NCBI RefSeq assembly: GCF_900109735.1
Contig: NZ_FOAS01000002.1
Location: 124,001 to 188,000, forward strand
DNA from: Atopomonas hussainii
GTDB lineage: Bacteria > Pseudomonadota > Gammaproteobacteria > Pseudomonadales > Pseudomonadaceae
Direction: 5' to 3'
DNA: 64,000 nucleotides
The position numbers and the translations under genes are program-made. The notes below the pieces were generated by a model. It had not been told where the DNA came from. It saw nothing but the letters and a program-made list of their open reading frames with translations, and ran no database searches. This document shows, piece by piece, positions 30,743-39,482 of this stretch. Positions within the stretch are counted from its first letter, which is position 1. The number at the start of each line of letters is the position of its first letter.

Positions 30743-31342
30743 ATGTCGCAGTTATTAGTCATCGAATCTAGCGCCCGCCATGAGGGCTCCATCTCCCGCC
30801 AGCTCACACAAGACTTTATTGCCCAGTGGCAGGCACAGCAGCCGCACGCCCAGGTGGTGGTGCGCGACGTGGCTAAACAGCCCTTGCCGCATTTGGATGG
30901 CGATTTGCTCGCCGGTTGGATGTTGCCCAAGGCGGAGCAGACAGCCGCCCAGCAAGCCGCTGTGCTGCGTTCCGATCAGGCCATTGAGCAACTCTTGGCC
31001 GCCGATGTTTTGCTGCTGGCTGCGCCCATGTACAACTTCAGTATTCCCAGCACGTTAAAGGCCTGGTTTGACCATGTGCTGCGCGCTGGCGTGACGTTTA
31101 AATACACCGAGCAAGGCCCGCAAGGCTTGCTCAGCGGTAAGCGCGCGGTGGTGCTTACTGCCCGCGGCGGCGTGCATGCCGGCTTGCCGAGCGATCATCA
31201 GGAGGCTTATCTGCGCCAAGTGCTCGGCTTTATGGGCATTGATGACGTGCAGTTCGTTCACGCTGAAGGCCTAAATATGGGGCAAGACAGCGCCACGCAA
31301 GGGCTTAACAAGGCGCAGCAAGCTCTAGCTCGGGTGGCTTGA
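30743..31342 (+). CDS. azoR: FMN-dependent NADH azoreductase
   Basis: Cytoplasmic flavodoxin-fold quinone/azo reductase of 199 residues that reduces quinones and azo dyes by two electrons, often in defence against thiol or quinone stress. The FMN phosphate loop is LVIESSARHEGSISRQL and the FMN-ring segment is MYNFSIPSTLKAWFDHVLRA, followed by GVTFKYTEQGPQGLLSGKRA and the loop TARGGVHAG. These are family signatures. GAGG precedes the ATG by about 10 bases. It is a single gene with its own promoter; the AT-rich palindrome upstream suggests induction by an unidentified regulator. Confidence 0.9.
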   Translation: MSQLLVIESSARHEGSISRQLTQDFIAQWQAQQPHAQVVVRDVAKQPLPHLDGDLLAGWMLPKAEQTAAQQAAVLRSDQAIEQLLAADVLLLAAPMYNFSIPSTLKAWFDHVLRAGVTFKYTEQGPQGLLSGKRAVVLTARGGVHAGLPSDHQEAYLRQVLGFMGIDDVQFVHAEGLNMGQDSATQGLNKAQQALARVA

Positions 31343-31484
31343 GGGTAGCCAGCTAAAGGCTGTATGTGACACTTTCGGGCAGGCTGGCGCGGTGCTATCG
31401 CCGTGCTGCTGCCCGGCAGCCGGTTACGCCTTGTTTGGCGTGTTTTTTGCGATGCGCTTGGCATCGTTGTTGGGAATTACCGCT

Positions 31485-32096
31485 ATGTCCGCCTCACCAC
31501 AGCCACTGGTTAATGATTGGGATGCCCTAGAAAAAGAGTCGCACTTAGAGTGGGACTTAGACAGCATCACCAATCGCCGTGAGGCTATCGATTTTCTGCG
31601 CCGCTTTGAGAATCGCCTGTGTATTTATTCGGGCTTTGTCGAAAAACTCTACAGCGCTTACAGCTTTGTGGTGCCCGAGGATGACGAGCGTGGTGCGCTG
31701 ACCATCTTGCCCGACGAGCGCAACTGGCATGACACCTTCCACGATATTCCCGCCTGCGCGGTAGAAGAAACCGGCATCCATATCATGCCCGGCGAAACCA
31801 TGGGCCATGCTGGGCTGTACTTGAAAATACCGGGTTTAAACCGCCTTGCCGGCTCAAAAGAGCTGCCTTTTCGCGAGGGGCTAAAAGATTTAGTGCAGCG
31901 TTATAAAGCGGCGGGGGATACCTTTTTGCCGGTGCTGGTGAAAGGCGACTTGCGCGAGTACGAATCGCGCTTGCCTTCGCTGCATCTGCACCGTGTGCGC
32001 TTAGATCGGCTTGAGCATTTATCAGCACTGAGCCGACAAATGCTGCGTCGCGCCATTGCGGATCATCTGATTGCCTTGTTTCAGCACCACAGCTAA
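31485..32096 (+). CDS. Conserved hypothetical protein
   Basis: A 203-residue soluble protein that I do not recognise. It has no signal peptide or membrane helix. Composition is balanced, with charged helices at the C-terminus (LDRLEHLSALSRQMLRRAIA) and an N-terminal part rich in acidic and aromatic residues (ESHLEWDLDSITNRREAIDF). Codon use looks like that of its neighbours, and it fills the space between azoR and the cigR-like gene with no overlap, so I believe it is a real gene. An in-frame start exists at 31392, but that part is Cys/Ala-rich and unlike a protein N-terminus; the ATG at 31485 is more likely, although its ribosome site is poor. Function unknown. Confidence 0.65.
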   Translation: MSASPQPLVNDWDALEKESHLEWDLDSITNRREAIDFLRRFENRLCIYSGFVEKLYSAYSFVVPEDDERGALTILPDERNWHDTFHDIPACAVEETGIHIMPGETMGHAGLYLKIPGLNRLAGSKELPFREGLKDLVQRYKAAGDTFLPVLVKGDLREYESRLPSLHLHRVRLDRLEHLSALSRQMLRRAIADHLIALFQHHS

Positions 32097-32112
32097 GCCA
32101 GCATTTCCCTGA

Positions 32113-32511
32113 TTACTGCAGCACCCCATACAACACATCGGCAATCACGCGGGTGGCGGTTTCTACCAGTACCACGTCGGTGCCTGCTATTTCCCAGTCA
32201 TAACCGGGATAGCGGGGTAGTTGGCTGAGCACGTTGGGCGAGAAGCGCTTAGCAATGCCCGGCGGCAGCGGCTTACCTTTGGCAAGGCGCTTTTGCATAC
32301 CCGGCGGCAGTGCTTTCACGGGGCCGATGGCCTCACGTTGGCCGAGCAGAATGCGGCGAATCTCTTCGCTGTTAATCAGCGGCGCGTCTTGATGGTGCGC
32401 CGCTGCTTCCTGCTTGCCATGCTGGCCTTGATGTTTGTCTTTGTGGTTGCCAGCGTGGGCGTTAAACGCCACACATAGGCTGATAGCAAATAGTGACAGT
32501 GTGCGCAGCAT
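32113..32511 (-). CDS. CigR-like small secreted protein
   Basis: A 132-residue protein with a signal peptide (MLRTLSLFAISLCVAFNAHA), then a His/Lys-rich stretch (GNHKDKHQGQHGKQEAAAHH) and a C-terminal domain with LPPGMQKRLAKGKPLPPGIA and PGYDWEIAGTDVVLVETATR. The paired LPPG-x-x-K motifs and the final TDVVLV..T segment are typical of the family named after Salmonella CigR, reported as an anti-virulence regulator; its role in Pseudomonas is unclear. The ATG at 32511 has GAGG 6 bases upstream; a GTG five codons earlier is less likely. It lies 17 bases downstream of the pomB stop on the same strand, so it may be cotranscribed with pomAB. Confidence 0.75.
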   Translation of the reverse strand: MLRTLSLFAISLCVAFNAHAGNHKDKHQGQHGKQEAAAHHQDAPLINSEEIRRILLGQREAIGPVKALPPGMQKRLAKGKPLPPGIAKRFSPNVLSQLPRYPGYDWEIAGTDVVLVETATRVIADVLYGVLQ

Positions 32512-32528
32512 AGAAAACCTCAACACGG

Positions 32529-33410
32529 TTAGTTCATGTCGATGCTGTCGCGGAAATCATCCGGAATCGCATCGCCCAAGGCTTGTTTGCTTTCATCGTG
32601 GCCTTCGCCGTTGCTCTTGTCGATGATGATTTCGACGCGGCGGTTAAGTGCCCGGTTCTCTGCTGTGTCGTTATCCACGCGAGGTTTAGTGTCGGCGAAG
32701 CCGGAGACACGAAACTGTAACGGGTCTAGCTTTTCGCTAGACAGCAACACGTTGGCCACGGCGGCGGCCCGTGAGGCGGATAAGTCCCAGTTGGACTGAA
32801 ACATCGCAGTGCTGATCGGGATGTTGTCGGAATGCCCTTCGATGGTGATGGTGCCTTCGATATCGGCCAGCACATCGGCCATGCGCAGCAGCATGTCGAA
32901 GAAGGCGTCGGTCACGTAGGCCGAGCCAGACTGGAACGAGCCTTTTTCTTCCACACGCACAATGATGCGCTTGGGCTCTTGCTCGATGGAGATGCGCCCT
33001 TGGGCGACTTCTTCTTTCAAGCTGGCGGTCAGCTGCTCGATCTGCTTGGTGATTTCTTCGGTTTCTTGTTGTTCTTTTTCTTTGAGTATTTGGCTGGTGT
33101 TGGTTTCCAAGTTGGGCGTTTCTTGGCTAGTCACTTGGCGGACGATTTCCAGCGGAGTTTCTTCGGGCTTACCGGGGGAAAACTTATCGAAAATAGCGCT
33201 GGTACCCATCGGCACGTCCATGGCGTACACATCGCGCTGCACACCGAAGGCGACTTGCAAAGAGCCGGCAATTTGCTTGAACTTTTTCGCGTCAATCTCG
33301 GCAAATGACAACAGCAGTACGAAGAAGCACATCAGCAGCGACATTAAGTCGGCAAAGGTGGCCAGCCACAGGGGGGCGCCTGCTGGTGGATCGTCTTGCG
33401 GCTCGTCCAT
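32529..33410 (-). CDS. pomB: Flagellar stator protein PomB (MotB family)
   Basis: Stator subunit that anchors the ion channel to peptidoglycan. It has 293 residues. One membrane helix contains the ion-binding Asp21 in WLATFADLMSLLMCFFVLLL. The plug and linker follow, then an OmpA-like peptidoglycan domain (EGHSDNIPISTAMFQSNWDL, ENRALNRRVEIII). The sequence after the helix (DAKKFKQIAGSLQVAFGVQ) is that of sodium-type PomB of Vibrio and Shewanella rather than of MotB or MotD. The start has an AAGGAG site. It is 9 bases downstream of pomA. Ion choice is inferred from similarity. Confidence 0.9.
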   Translation of the reverse strand: MDEPQDDPPAGAPLWLATFADLMSLLMCFFVLLLSFAEIDAKKFKQIAGSLQVAFGVQRDVYAMDVPMGTSAIFDKFSPGKPEETPLEIVRQVTSQETPNLETNTSQILKEKEQQETEEITKQIEQLTASLKEEVAQGRISIEQEPKRIIVRVEEKGSFQSGSAYVTDAFFDMLLRMADVLADIEGTITIEGHSDNIPISTAMFQSNWDLSASRAAAVANVLLSSEKLDPLQFRVSGFADTKPRVDNDTAENRALNRRVEIIIDKSNGEGHDESKQALGDAIPDDFRDSIDMN

Positions 33411-33419
33411 GGTGGCTCC

Positions 33420-34184
33420 TTAACCTTCTGCGGCGGGTAGGTCGCGCTTGGCGGTCGGTAGGTAGGCACGCAGCATTTGCTCAATGATGCGGGGGTTGCG
33501 GCCTTCTTGAATCGACATAATGGCGTCGATCAGCAGCGCTTGGTTTTGTGCTTCGTCACCGGCGCGTAGGTCGAGTTTGTCGGCGATGGGCAGGGCGAAC
33601 ATATTGGCGACCATGGCGCCGTAAAGAGTAGTGAGCAGCGCTACTGCCATGGCCGGGCCAATCGCCGCAGGGTCGGACATGTTGGCCAGCATCTGCACCA
33701 AGCCCACTAGCGTACCGATCATGCCCATGGCTGGGGCTACGTCGCCCAAGGCGCGGAAGATTTTCGCCCCCAGTTTGTTTTCGCCAATGGTCAGTACGCG
33801 CTCTTTGTTGAGCAGCTCTTGCACGGTTTCGGCGCTTTGACCGTCGATCAACAGTTGCATGCCTTTCTTTAAGAAGGGCGAGCTGAACTCGCGAGATTCC
33901 AGTGCCAGCACGCCTTCTTTGCGCGCAATACCGGCAATTTCAACCAGCTCAGTGATGGTGTCTTCGGTGCTCGGGAGCTTGAACGAGAAGGCCCGCGCAG
34001 CCACTTTTACCGCGCCCAAGAATTGCCCGAGGCTGAATTTGGCCATCACCACAAAGAGTGAACCAACAAGCACGATAAGGATGGAGGGCACGTCAACGAA
34101 TGAGTTGGGGTCACCGCCTAAGAAAATGGCGGCCAGAATGATCCCCAAGGCGCCTATCAGGCCTACTAAGGTTGCGAGATCCAC
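33420..34184 (-). CDS. pomA: Flagellar stator protein PomA (MotA family)
   Basis: Ion-channel subunit of the flagellar stator; 254 residues with four membrane helices. It starts at a GTG with a near-perfect AAGGAG site. Hallmarks are DLATLVGLIGALGIILAAIF, FVDVPSILIVLVGSLFVVMA (PomA-type helix 2) and ALGDVAPAMGMIGTLVGLVQ followed by AIGPAMAVALLTTLYGA in helices 3-4. Length and motifs match Vibrio PomA, not the longer MotA of about 280 residues. It forms a two-gene operon with pomB. No other flagellar genes lie in the window, so this is a detached stator set, perhaps additional to MotAB/MotCD. Confidence 0.9.
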   Translation of the reverse strand: MDLATLVGLIGALGIILAAIFLGGDPNSFVDVPSILIVLVGSLFVVMAKFSLGQFLGAVKVAARAFSFKLPSTEDTITELVEIAGIARKEGVLALESREFSSPFLKKGMQLLIDGQSAETVQELLNKERVLTIGENKLGAKIFRALGDVAPAMGMIGTLVGLVQMLANMSDPAAIGPAMAVALLTTLYGAMVANMFALPIADKLDLRAGDEAQNQALLIDAIMSIQEGRNPRIIEQMLRAYLPTAKRDLPAAEG

Positions 34185-34357
34185 TTGTACTCCTTAACGC
34201 GAAAAAGGGCTGATCCACTAAGGCGACCAACGCCCGACTGAGCGCAGTGTAAAGGCTCAGCGGCGACTGTGCACTGTGACCTTAGCGCAGGCCGTGCTTG
34301 TGTCGGTCGTGATGCCGATTTCTTTAAAGGATAGAAGTGTGCGTGCGGCTTTGCATG

Positions 34358-34384
34358 AAGAAATTGTGGCCCGTGAGGGCCACA
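34358..34384 (-). terminator. Terminator of the GMC oxidoreductase gene
   Basis: On the minus strand TGTGGCCC pairs with GGGCCACA over TCAC (34365-34384), followed by AATTTCTTC. It begins 15 bases after the stop codon of the gene that ends at 34400. Confidence 0.8.
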
Positions 34385-34399
34385 CAGCCTGCCGAGGGA

Positions 34400-35989
34400 T
34401 TAAGCGTTGTTGATCAAGTCGGCGGCTTTTTCGCCAATCATGATCGACGGGGCGTTGGTGTTGCCGCCAATCAAGGTGGGCATGACTGAAGCATCCACCA
34501 CGCGCAGGTTCTCTAGGCCTTTGACACGTAAGGTGTGGTCGACCACCGCCAGCTCATCTTTACCCATGCGGCAGGTGCTAACGGGGTGATACACAGTGTC
34601 GGCGCGCTGGCGAATCAGTCGACGCAGTTGCTCGTCGCTGAGATAGGCCTCTTTGTGCAGTGAGCGGCCACGGTAATCGCGCAGCGCCGATTGCTCCATG
34701 ATCTCTTGGGTCATGCGGGTGCCTTTAAGCAGCAGCTCAAGGTCGGCTTCTTCATTTAAAAAGCCGGGGTCGATCAGCGGGGCATCCAGCGGGTTGGCCG
34801 AGGCTAAGCGTAGCGAGCCGCTGCTTTTAGGGCGCAACACGCATACGTGACAGGCGATGCCGTAGTCGTGGTACAGGGTGCGGGCGTGATCTTCCACCAG
34901 CGCGGCGCCAAAGTGCAGCTGCAAATCCGGGCGCTTTAAGCGTTTGTCCGAGCGTAAGAAGCCGCCGGCCTCGGCAAAGTTGGAGCTCATCATGCCGCGA
35001 CCACCGGCAAAGAACTTCGGCGCTTCGCTGGCGACTTTCAGCGCGCTGCCGGCGGTGATGCCGAACACGTCCTTGCGCGGGCATTGGTAGCCCAAGATGT
35101 AGTCGATGTGGTCTTGCAGGCCTTTGCCGACGCCCGGCAGCTCGTGCTGCACGGCAATTTGGTGGCGACCTAGCTCTTCGGCATCACCAATGCCTGAGAG
35201 CATCAGCAGTTGCGGCGAGCCAAACGCACCGGCACTTAAGATGACTTCTTTGCGCGCCTTAAGGGTGACCGGCTGGCCGCGTTGCAGCACTTCAATACCA
35301 GTGCAGGTTTTGCCGTCGAGCAGTAAGCGCAGTGCGTGGCTTTCTGGCATGACCTTTAGGTTGCTGCGCTTTTCTGCTTCGGCGGGGCCTAAGTATGCGC
35401 GGGCGGCGCTCCAGCGGCGGCCGTTCTTTTGCGTGAGCTGATACAGGCCAACGCCTTCTTGATCGGCGCCGTTAAAGTCGGGGTTGAACTTGTAACCGGC
35501 TTGCACGCCGGCCTCGACAAAGCGGTCCGAGGCGGCAAGCCCCGAGCGACCGTCACACACCGAGAGCGGGCCCGCGTCGCCGTGCCATTCATTGGCGCCG
35601 CGCTCGTTGTTCTCTGACTTTAAGAAGTATGGCAATACGTCTTGCCAGCCCCAGCCAGGGTTGCCGGCCGCGGCCCAGTCGTCGTAATCGCTTTGGTGGC
35701 CACGGATATAAATCATCGCATTCAGCGAACTACTGCCGCCTAACGCTTTGCCACGCGGTTGATAGCCACGGCGGCCATTTAGGCCCGGTTGCGGTACGGT
35801 TTCATAGGCCCAGTTGTAGAGCGGCCGGGGCAGCATGGCGACCACGCCAATCGGCCAGTGAATCAGCGGTGACTTGTCGGCTTTGCCGGCTTCGAGCAGC
35901 AGAACGTTGTTACTGGCGTTTTCACTCAGTCGCGCGGCGAGGGCACAACCGGCCGAGCCACCGCCAACGATGATGTAGTCGAACTCCAT
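34400..35989 (-). CDS. GMC-family FAD-dependent alcohol dehydrogenase (AlkJ/BetA-like)
   Basis: Flavoprotein oxidoreductase of 529 residues in the glucose-methanol-choline family, oxidising alcohols with transfer of electrons to the respiratory chain. The FAD fold is FDYIIVGGGSAGCALAARLS, then the GMC signatures GKALGGSSSLNAMIYIRG and LSAGAFGSPQLLMLSGIG. The C-terminal catalytic region contains VYHPVSTCRMG (His) and ASVMPTLIGGNTNAPSIMIG (His replaced by Asn, as is usual in AlkJ-type enzymes). It resembles AlkJ and polyethylene-glycol dehydrogenases more than choline dehydrogenase, as no betaine gene is nearby. AAGGAGG precedes the ATG. Exact substrate unknown. Confidence 0.88.
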   Translation of the reverse strand: MEFDYIIVGGGSAGCALAARLSENASNNVLLLEAGKADKSPLIHWPIGVVAMLPRPLYNWAYETVPQPGLNGRRGYQPRGKALGGSSSLNAMIYIRGHQSDYDDWAAAGNPGWGWQDVLPYFLKSENNERGANEWHGDAGPLSVCDGRSGLAASDRFVEAGVQAGYKFNPDFNGADQEGVGLYQLTQKNGRRWSAARAYLGPAEAEKRSNLKVMPESHALRLLLDGKTCTGIEVLQRGQPVTLKARKEVILSAGAFGSPQLLMLSGIGDAEELGRHQIAVQHELPGVGKGLQDHIDYILGYQCPRKDVFGITAGSALKVASEAPKFFAGGRGMMSSNFAEAGGFLRSDKRLKRPDLQLHFGAALVEDHARTLYHDYGIACHVCVLRPKSSGSLRLASANPLDAPLIDPGFLNEEADLELLLKGTRMTQEIMEQSALRDYRGRSLHKEAYLSDEQLRRLIRQRADTVYHPVSTCRMGKDELAVVDHTLRVKGLENLRVVDASVMPTLIGGNTNAPSIMIGEKAADLINNA

Positions 35990-36095
35990 GCATGCCTCCT
36001 TGTTGTTATGTTGGGCAAGTCACTTTTCGCGCTTAACCGTGAGTGCTTTTTTGCCATAAGGCAAGCGCGCTGTGTGTAACAAAACGTCAAGCTGT

Positions 36096-36107
36096 GCGTT
36101 TAAACGC
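36096..36107. promoter_or_regulatory. Perfect palindrome in the 294-base divergent gap
   Basis: GCGTTTAAACGC is a 12-base perfect palindrome between the divergently read GMC dehydrogenase (start 35989) and the membrane peroxiredoxin-like gene (start 36284). It could be an operator shared by both. The rest of the gap shows no gene and no convincing promoter elements. Confidence 0.35.
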
Positions 36108-36283
36108 CAGTGGGTGCGCAGTCTGTGCTTTGGATTGGCCGTTATGCCGCAGGGCATGCACGACAATCGCCCAATCCATCATCAACCTGTGCCGTGGTTA
36201 GCGGTACTTTGCTGTCGTGCCGCTGAACTGTGGTTGCTGGTTTGCTTAGGCGGCCGCAGGGCTCGTGCACAGAAGGGGAAAGC

Positions 36284-37111
36284 ATGCTCAAGCGACTGTA
36301 TATCTCAACCTATTTAAGCCTCTTGCCGCTGTTGTTGGCCTATGCCGGCTGGCAGTTTTATCAGCAGGGTGGGTTGGCGTGGCTCGCTGCCTGTGTGGCT
36401 TGTGCCGCAGGGTTGGCGTTTTTTCTGCGCTTGTTTTTACAGCCAGCGGCGCGTACCTCGGCCTTGTTGCCCGGTTATTGGTTGGCGATTGGCACAGGTT
36501 TGTTGGGCAGCGCGTTGGCGTTGCCCGCGTGGCAGCCTCTTGCGGTGAGTGGGTTGGCGCTGCTCGGCTGGGCCATTTATGTGTTTTGGTATTCACGCCT
36601 TGAGCGCCCCGAGGCTGGTGTGGTGGTTGGTCAGCCGTTGCCGGCGTTGGCCTTTCACAATGCCCAAGGCGAGCCGGTATCCAGCTTGGATTGGCAGGGC
36701 GAGATTAGTTTGCTGTTGTTCTTTCGCGGCAACTGGTGCCCGCTGTGCATGGCGCAGATTAAAGAAGTGGCTGCGCATTACCGGGCGCTGGATCAGCGCG
36801 GCGTGAAAGTGCGCTTGATCAGCCCGCAAAGCCAAGCACATACCGCGCAGTTGGCAGCGCGCTTCGAAGCGCCGATGGATTTTTTGGTCGATACCAATGG
36901 CGCCATGGCTAAGCAGTTAGGACTGTTTGCCGAAGATGGCACGCCCGCTGGCCTAGAGGCCTTGGGTTACGACAGCGATACCGTGCTGCCCACGGTGATC
37001 ATCAGCGATGCCGAGGGCATCGTGCGTTATGTGGATTTGACCGATAACTACCGTGTGCGCCCCGAGCCGGAGGTGTTTTTGCAGGTGGTGGATCAGCTGG
37101 CTTTGGCTTAA
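36284..37111 (+). CDS. Membrane-anchored peroxiredoxin/thioredoxin-like protein
   Basis: A 275-residue fusion-like protein: residues 5-105 hold four predicted membrane helices (for example YLSLLPLLLAYAGWQFY and LAVSGLALLGWAIYVFWYS). Residues 115-275 hold a redoxin domain of the AhpC/TSA type, beginning VVGQPLPALAFHNAQGEPV. The active site is FFRGNWCPLCMAQIKEVAAH, with a CPLC pair rather than a lone peroxidatic Cys, and the strand VLPTVIISDAEGIVRYVDLT closes the fold. The ATG at 36284 has AGGGGAAAG upstream. It probably handles thiol-disulfide or peroxide chemistry at the membrane; the side facing the domain and its partner are unknown. It stands alone, convergent with glxK. Confidence 0.8.
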   Translation: MLKRLYISTYLSLLPLLLAYAGWQFYQQGGLAWLAACVACAAGLAFFLRLFLQPAARTSALLPGYWLAIGTGLLGSALALPAWQPLAVSGLALLGWAIYVFWYSRLERPEAGVVVGQPLPALAFHNAQGEPVSSLDWQGEISLLLFFRGNWCPLCMAQIKEVAAHYRALDQRGVKVRLISPQSQAHTAQLAARFEAPMDFLVDTNGAMAKQLGLFAEDGTPAGLEALGYDSDTVLPTVIISDAEGIVRYVDLTDNYRVRPEPEVFLQVVDQLALA

Positions 37112-37153
37112 ATCAGCCATCAGCGTTTCCAAGATGCTTGGGAGCAGCGCAGA

Positions 37154-38299
37154 TTAGGGCGACAGTGTTTCGCGCAGGGTCAACAGCCGCGCCACGTTTT
37201 CTGCCTGCTGGCTTAACAGTGCCGCGCCGTTAGCGATGGCCGTGGCTAAGTCCATCGGCGCATGGCACAGGCTAAACGCCGCCGTAATGCCTTGCGCGGC
37301 CAGCTGCGCAGGCTCGGCGCTTAAGCTGCCGCACAGGGCAATACAGGGAATGCCGTGCTGCTGGGCTAAACGAGCGAGGGCGACGGGCGTTTTGCCGCCA
37401 AGGCTTTGTCCGTCGAGGCGGCCTTCGCCGGTGATCAGTAAGTCGCAGTGTTGAAGTTGCTCCGGCAGCTGGCGGCGTTCGGCAATGAGGCTGAGGCCCG
37501 CTTGCAGGGTGGCTTGCGGGGCAATCGATAACAGGGCAAACGCCGCGCCGCCCGCGGCGCCGGCACCGGGCTGCGTGCGCAGATCGCGGCCACAAGCTTG
37601 GGCGAGTACATCGGCAAAGTGATTGAGTGCACTGTCTAGCTCGGCCACTTCGGCAGGGCTGGCGCCTTTTTGTGGGCCGAACACCGCGCTGGCACCGTGC
37701 GGGCCGCACAGTGGGTTATCTACATCGCAGGCAATGGCGATGGGGATTGTTTTCAGCGCCGCAGGTAAAGGCGTTAGATCAAGCGTGGCTAATTGAGTGA
37801 GCGCCGCGCCGCCGCGTTTTAGTGGTTGCCCGTGCTTATTCAGCAAACGTGCGCCGAGGGCTTGCAAAATACCCGCGCCGCCATCGTTACAGGCGCTGCC
37901 TCCTAAGGTGATCAGCAAAGCGCGGGCACTCGCTTGCAGCGCGGCGTTGATCAGCTGCCCCGTGCCAAAGCTGCTGCTGGTTAACGCGTTGCGCTCGTTA
38001 GACGCTATATGCTGAATGCCGCTGGCTTCGGCCAGTTCGATCACCGCGAGGCCGTCGGGCCACAGGCCCCACTGCGCTTGTCGCGGTTGGCCCAGTGGGC
38101 CTTCGACTGTGCAATGCTGAGCTTGGCCTTGACCGTCGCTTAACAACACCGCAAGGCTGCCTTCACCGCCGTCGGCCATCGGTAGCAGTACCAGCTCATC
38201 GTGGGGTCTGGCGCGTTGCCAGCCTAGGGCGATGGCTTGGTTGGCGGCCTCGGCGCTTAAACTGTCTTTAAACGCATCGCAGGCGATCAGGATGCGCAT
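37154..38299 (-). CDS. glxK: Glycerate kinase
   Basis: Phosphorylates D-glycerate to (2-)phosphoglycerate, the exit of the glyoxylate-tartronate semialdehyde route. It has 381 residues of the GarK/GlxK family: MRILIACDAFKDSLSAEAAN, LLPMADGGEGSLAVLL, ITLGGSACNDGGAGILQALG (substrate loop) and LLITGEGRLDGQSLGGKTP. I chose the ATG at 38299, which overlaps the last base of the upstream AraC gene (TGATG), giving coupled translation; longer in-frame readings add unrelated residues. The reductase and isomerase of the same pathway are 10 kb away at 48375-50053. Confidence 0.92.
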   Translation of the reverse strand: MRILIACDAFKDSLSAEAANQAIALGWQRARPHDELVLLPMADGGEGSLAVLLSDGQGQAQHCTVEGPLGQPRQAQWGLWPDGLAVIELAEASGIQHIASNERNALTSSSFGTGQLINAALQASARALLITLGGSACNDGGAGILQALGARLLNKHGQPLKRGGAALTQLATLDLTPLPAALKTIPIAIACDVDNPLCGPHGASAVFGPQKGASPAEVAELDSALNHFADVLAQACGRDLRTQPGAGAAGGAAFALLSIAPQATLQAGLSLIAERRQLPEQLQHCDLLITGEGRLDGQSLGGKTPVALARLAQQHGIPCIALCGSLSAEPAQLAAQGITAAFSLCHAPMDLATAIANGAALLSQQAENVARLLTLRETLSP

Positions 38300-39297
38300 C
38301 AGTGCTCGCTCTGCCGGTAAGCGCCGGGGGTTTGCCCGGTCCATTTTTTAAACGCGCGGTGAAACGCCGAGGGCTCCGAGAAGCCCAGCTGCTCGCTAAT
38401 CGCTTGCAGGCTTAGTTCGTCGCGTTCGAGCAGGTAAATGGCTAAATCGCGGCGCAGCTGGTCTTTGATTTCTTGAAAGCTGGCACCTTCTTCGCGCAGA
38501 TGGCGGCGCAGGGTTTGCGGGCTCATGTGCAGCTGTTCGGCGGTTTGTTCAAGGTCTGGCCAGTGGCGGCAATCGCGGCCCAGCAAACGGCGGATTTGCC
38601 CCAGCAAGCTGCTGCCGTCATCGGGGCGCGAGAGCAAGTCAGCTGGCGAGTGCTTGAGGAATTCTTTCAGCGTGCGCTCGTCTTGCAACAGTGGCATGTC
38701 CAGATAGCGGCGCTGAAAAATCAGCTCGGTGGCGGCGCTGTCAAAGGTTTGCGGACAGGGGAATAACAAACGGTACTCGTCGCCATGCCCAGGGCGCGGA
38801 TAGGCGAAGTTGGCGGCTGCCAGCTGAATGCGTTGGCCGATAAGCCAGCTGCCTAGGCGATGCCAGATCACCAGCAACGACTCACAGAGAAAATGGTCGG
38901 GGTCGAAGCGCCCGGCATCGTTATAGCGCAGGTGCGCCATGTCGCCGTGCAGCTCTAGGCTGATGTGCGGTGCCTCGGGAAACAGCTGATAAAACCGGCT
39001 GCCACGCTGCAAAGCGCGTTCTAGGGTGCGGCAGTGAATAATCGCCAAGCACATCATGGCAAAGGTGCCACGCCGGCTGCGGCTGTTGCCAAAGCCCATG
39101 TATTCGTCGTCGAGTTCTTCCCACAGCAGTTGAATTAGCCGGGTGTACGGCGCAGGGGCAATGCGTGTGCGCGGGTCGTTTAACAGCGCCGGGCGAATGC
39201 CGGCGCGCAGCAGCAGCGCGTGGGTGTCGTGGCCGTGGCGTTCGGCACCGCGCAGGGCGGCACGCACAAAATGTAACGGCACGCTGGCTTCGGGCAT
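38299..39297 (-). CDS. AraC-family transcriptional regulator (upstream of glxK)
   Basis: A 332-residue regulator. The N-terminal 220 residues are of the arabinose-binding-like type found in OruR/ArgR-unrelated Pseudomonas activators (LLRAGIRPALLNDPRTRIA, GFGNSRSRRGTFAMMCLAII). The C-terminal AraC domain carries TAEQLHMSPQTLRRHLREEG and LSLQAISEQLGFSEPSAFHR, ending FKKWTGQTPGAYRQ. The ATG at 39297 has AAGGA 7 bases upstream; a TTG at 39327 is less likely. Its stop overlaps the glxK start. I infer control of glxK or of the acyl-CoA gene pair read divergently from 39483. It is a paralogue of the regulator at 42382. Confidence 0.86.
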   Translation of the reverse strand: MPEASVPLHFVRAALRGAERHGHDTHALLLRAGIRPALLNDPRTRIAPAPYTRLIQLLWEELDDEYMGFGNSRSRRGTFAMMCLAIIHCRTLERALQRGSRFYQLFPEAPHISLELHGDMAHLRYNDAGRFDPDHFLCESLLVIWHRLGSWLIGQRIQLAAANFAYPRPGHGDEYRLLFPCPQTFDSAATELIFQRRYLDMPLLQDERTLKEFLKHSPADLLSRPDDGSSLLGQIRRLLGRDCRHWPDLEQTAEQLHMSPQTLRRHLREEGASFQEIKDQLRRDLAIYLLERDELSLQAISEQLGFSEPSAFHRAFKKWTGQTPGAYRQSEH

Positions 39298-39482
39298 GCG
39301 GGAGTCCTTGCTGACCGATTGGGTCAATGGGGTTGAGCGCTACTGTCATTGAGCGCACCGGCTACGCTTCATAGTCTGAATGCTGATTCACGCGATGGAC
39401 TTGGCGCTGGCAAGTCGCAGACCTGCCGGCGCGTTTTTTTGCGTGAGCCCATAACAACAATGCATGTGAAGGCAGGCCGCGG

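Noticed and set aside
36072-36283. Small gene between the GMC dehydrogenase and the membrane redoxin
   Set aside because: An open frame exists, but it has no ribosome site, is Cys/His/Arg-rich and overlaps the well-supported start at 36284.
37129-37143. Bidirectional terminator between the redoxin gene and glxK
   Set aside because: A short stem (CCAAG-ATG-CTTGG) is present, but there is no T tract on either strand, so I could not support a terminator call.
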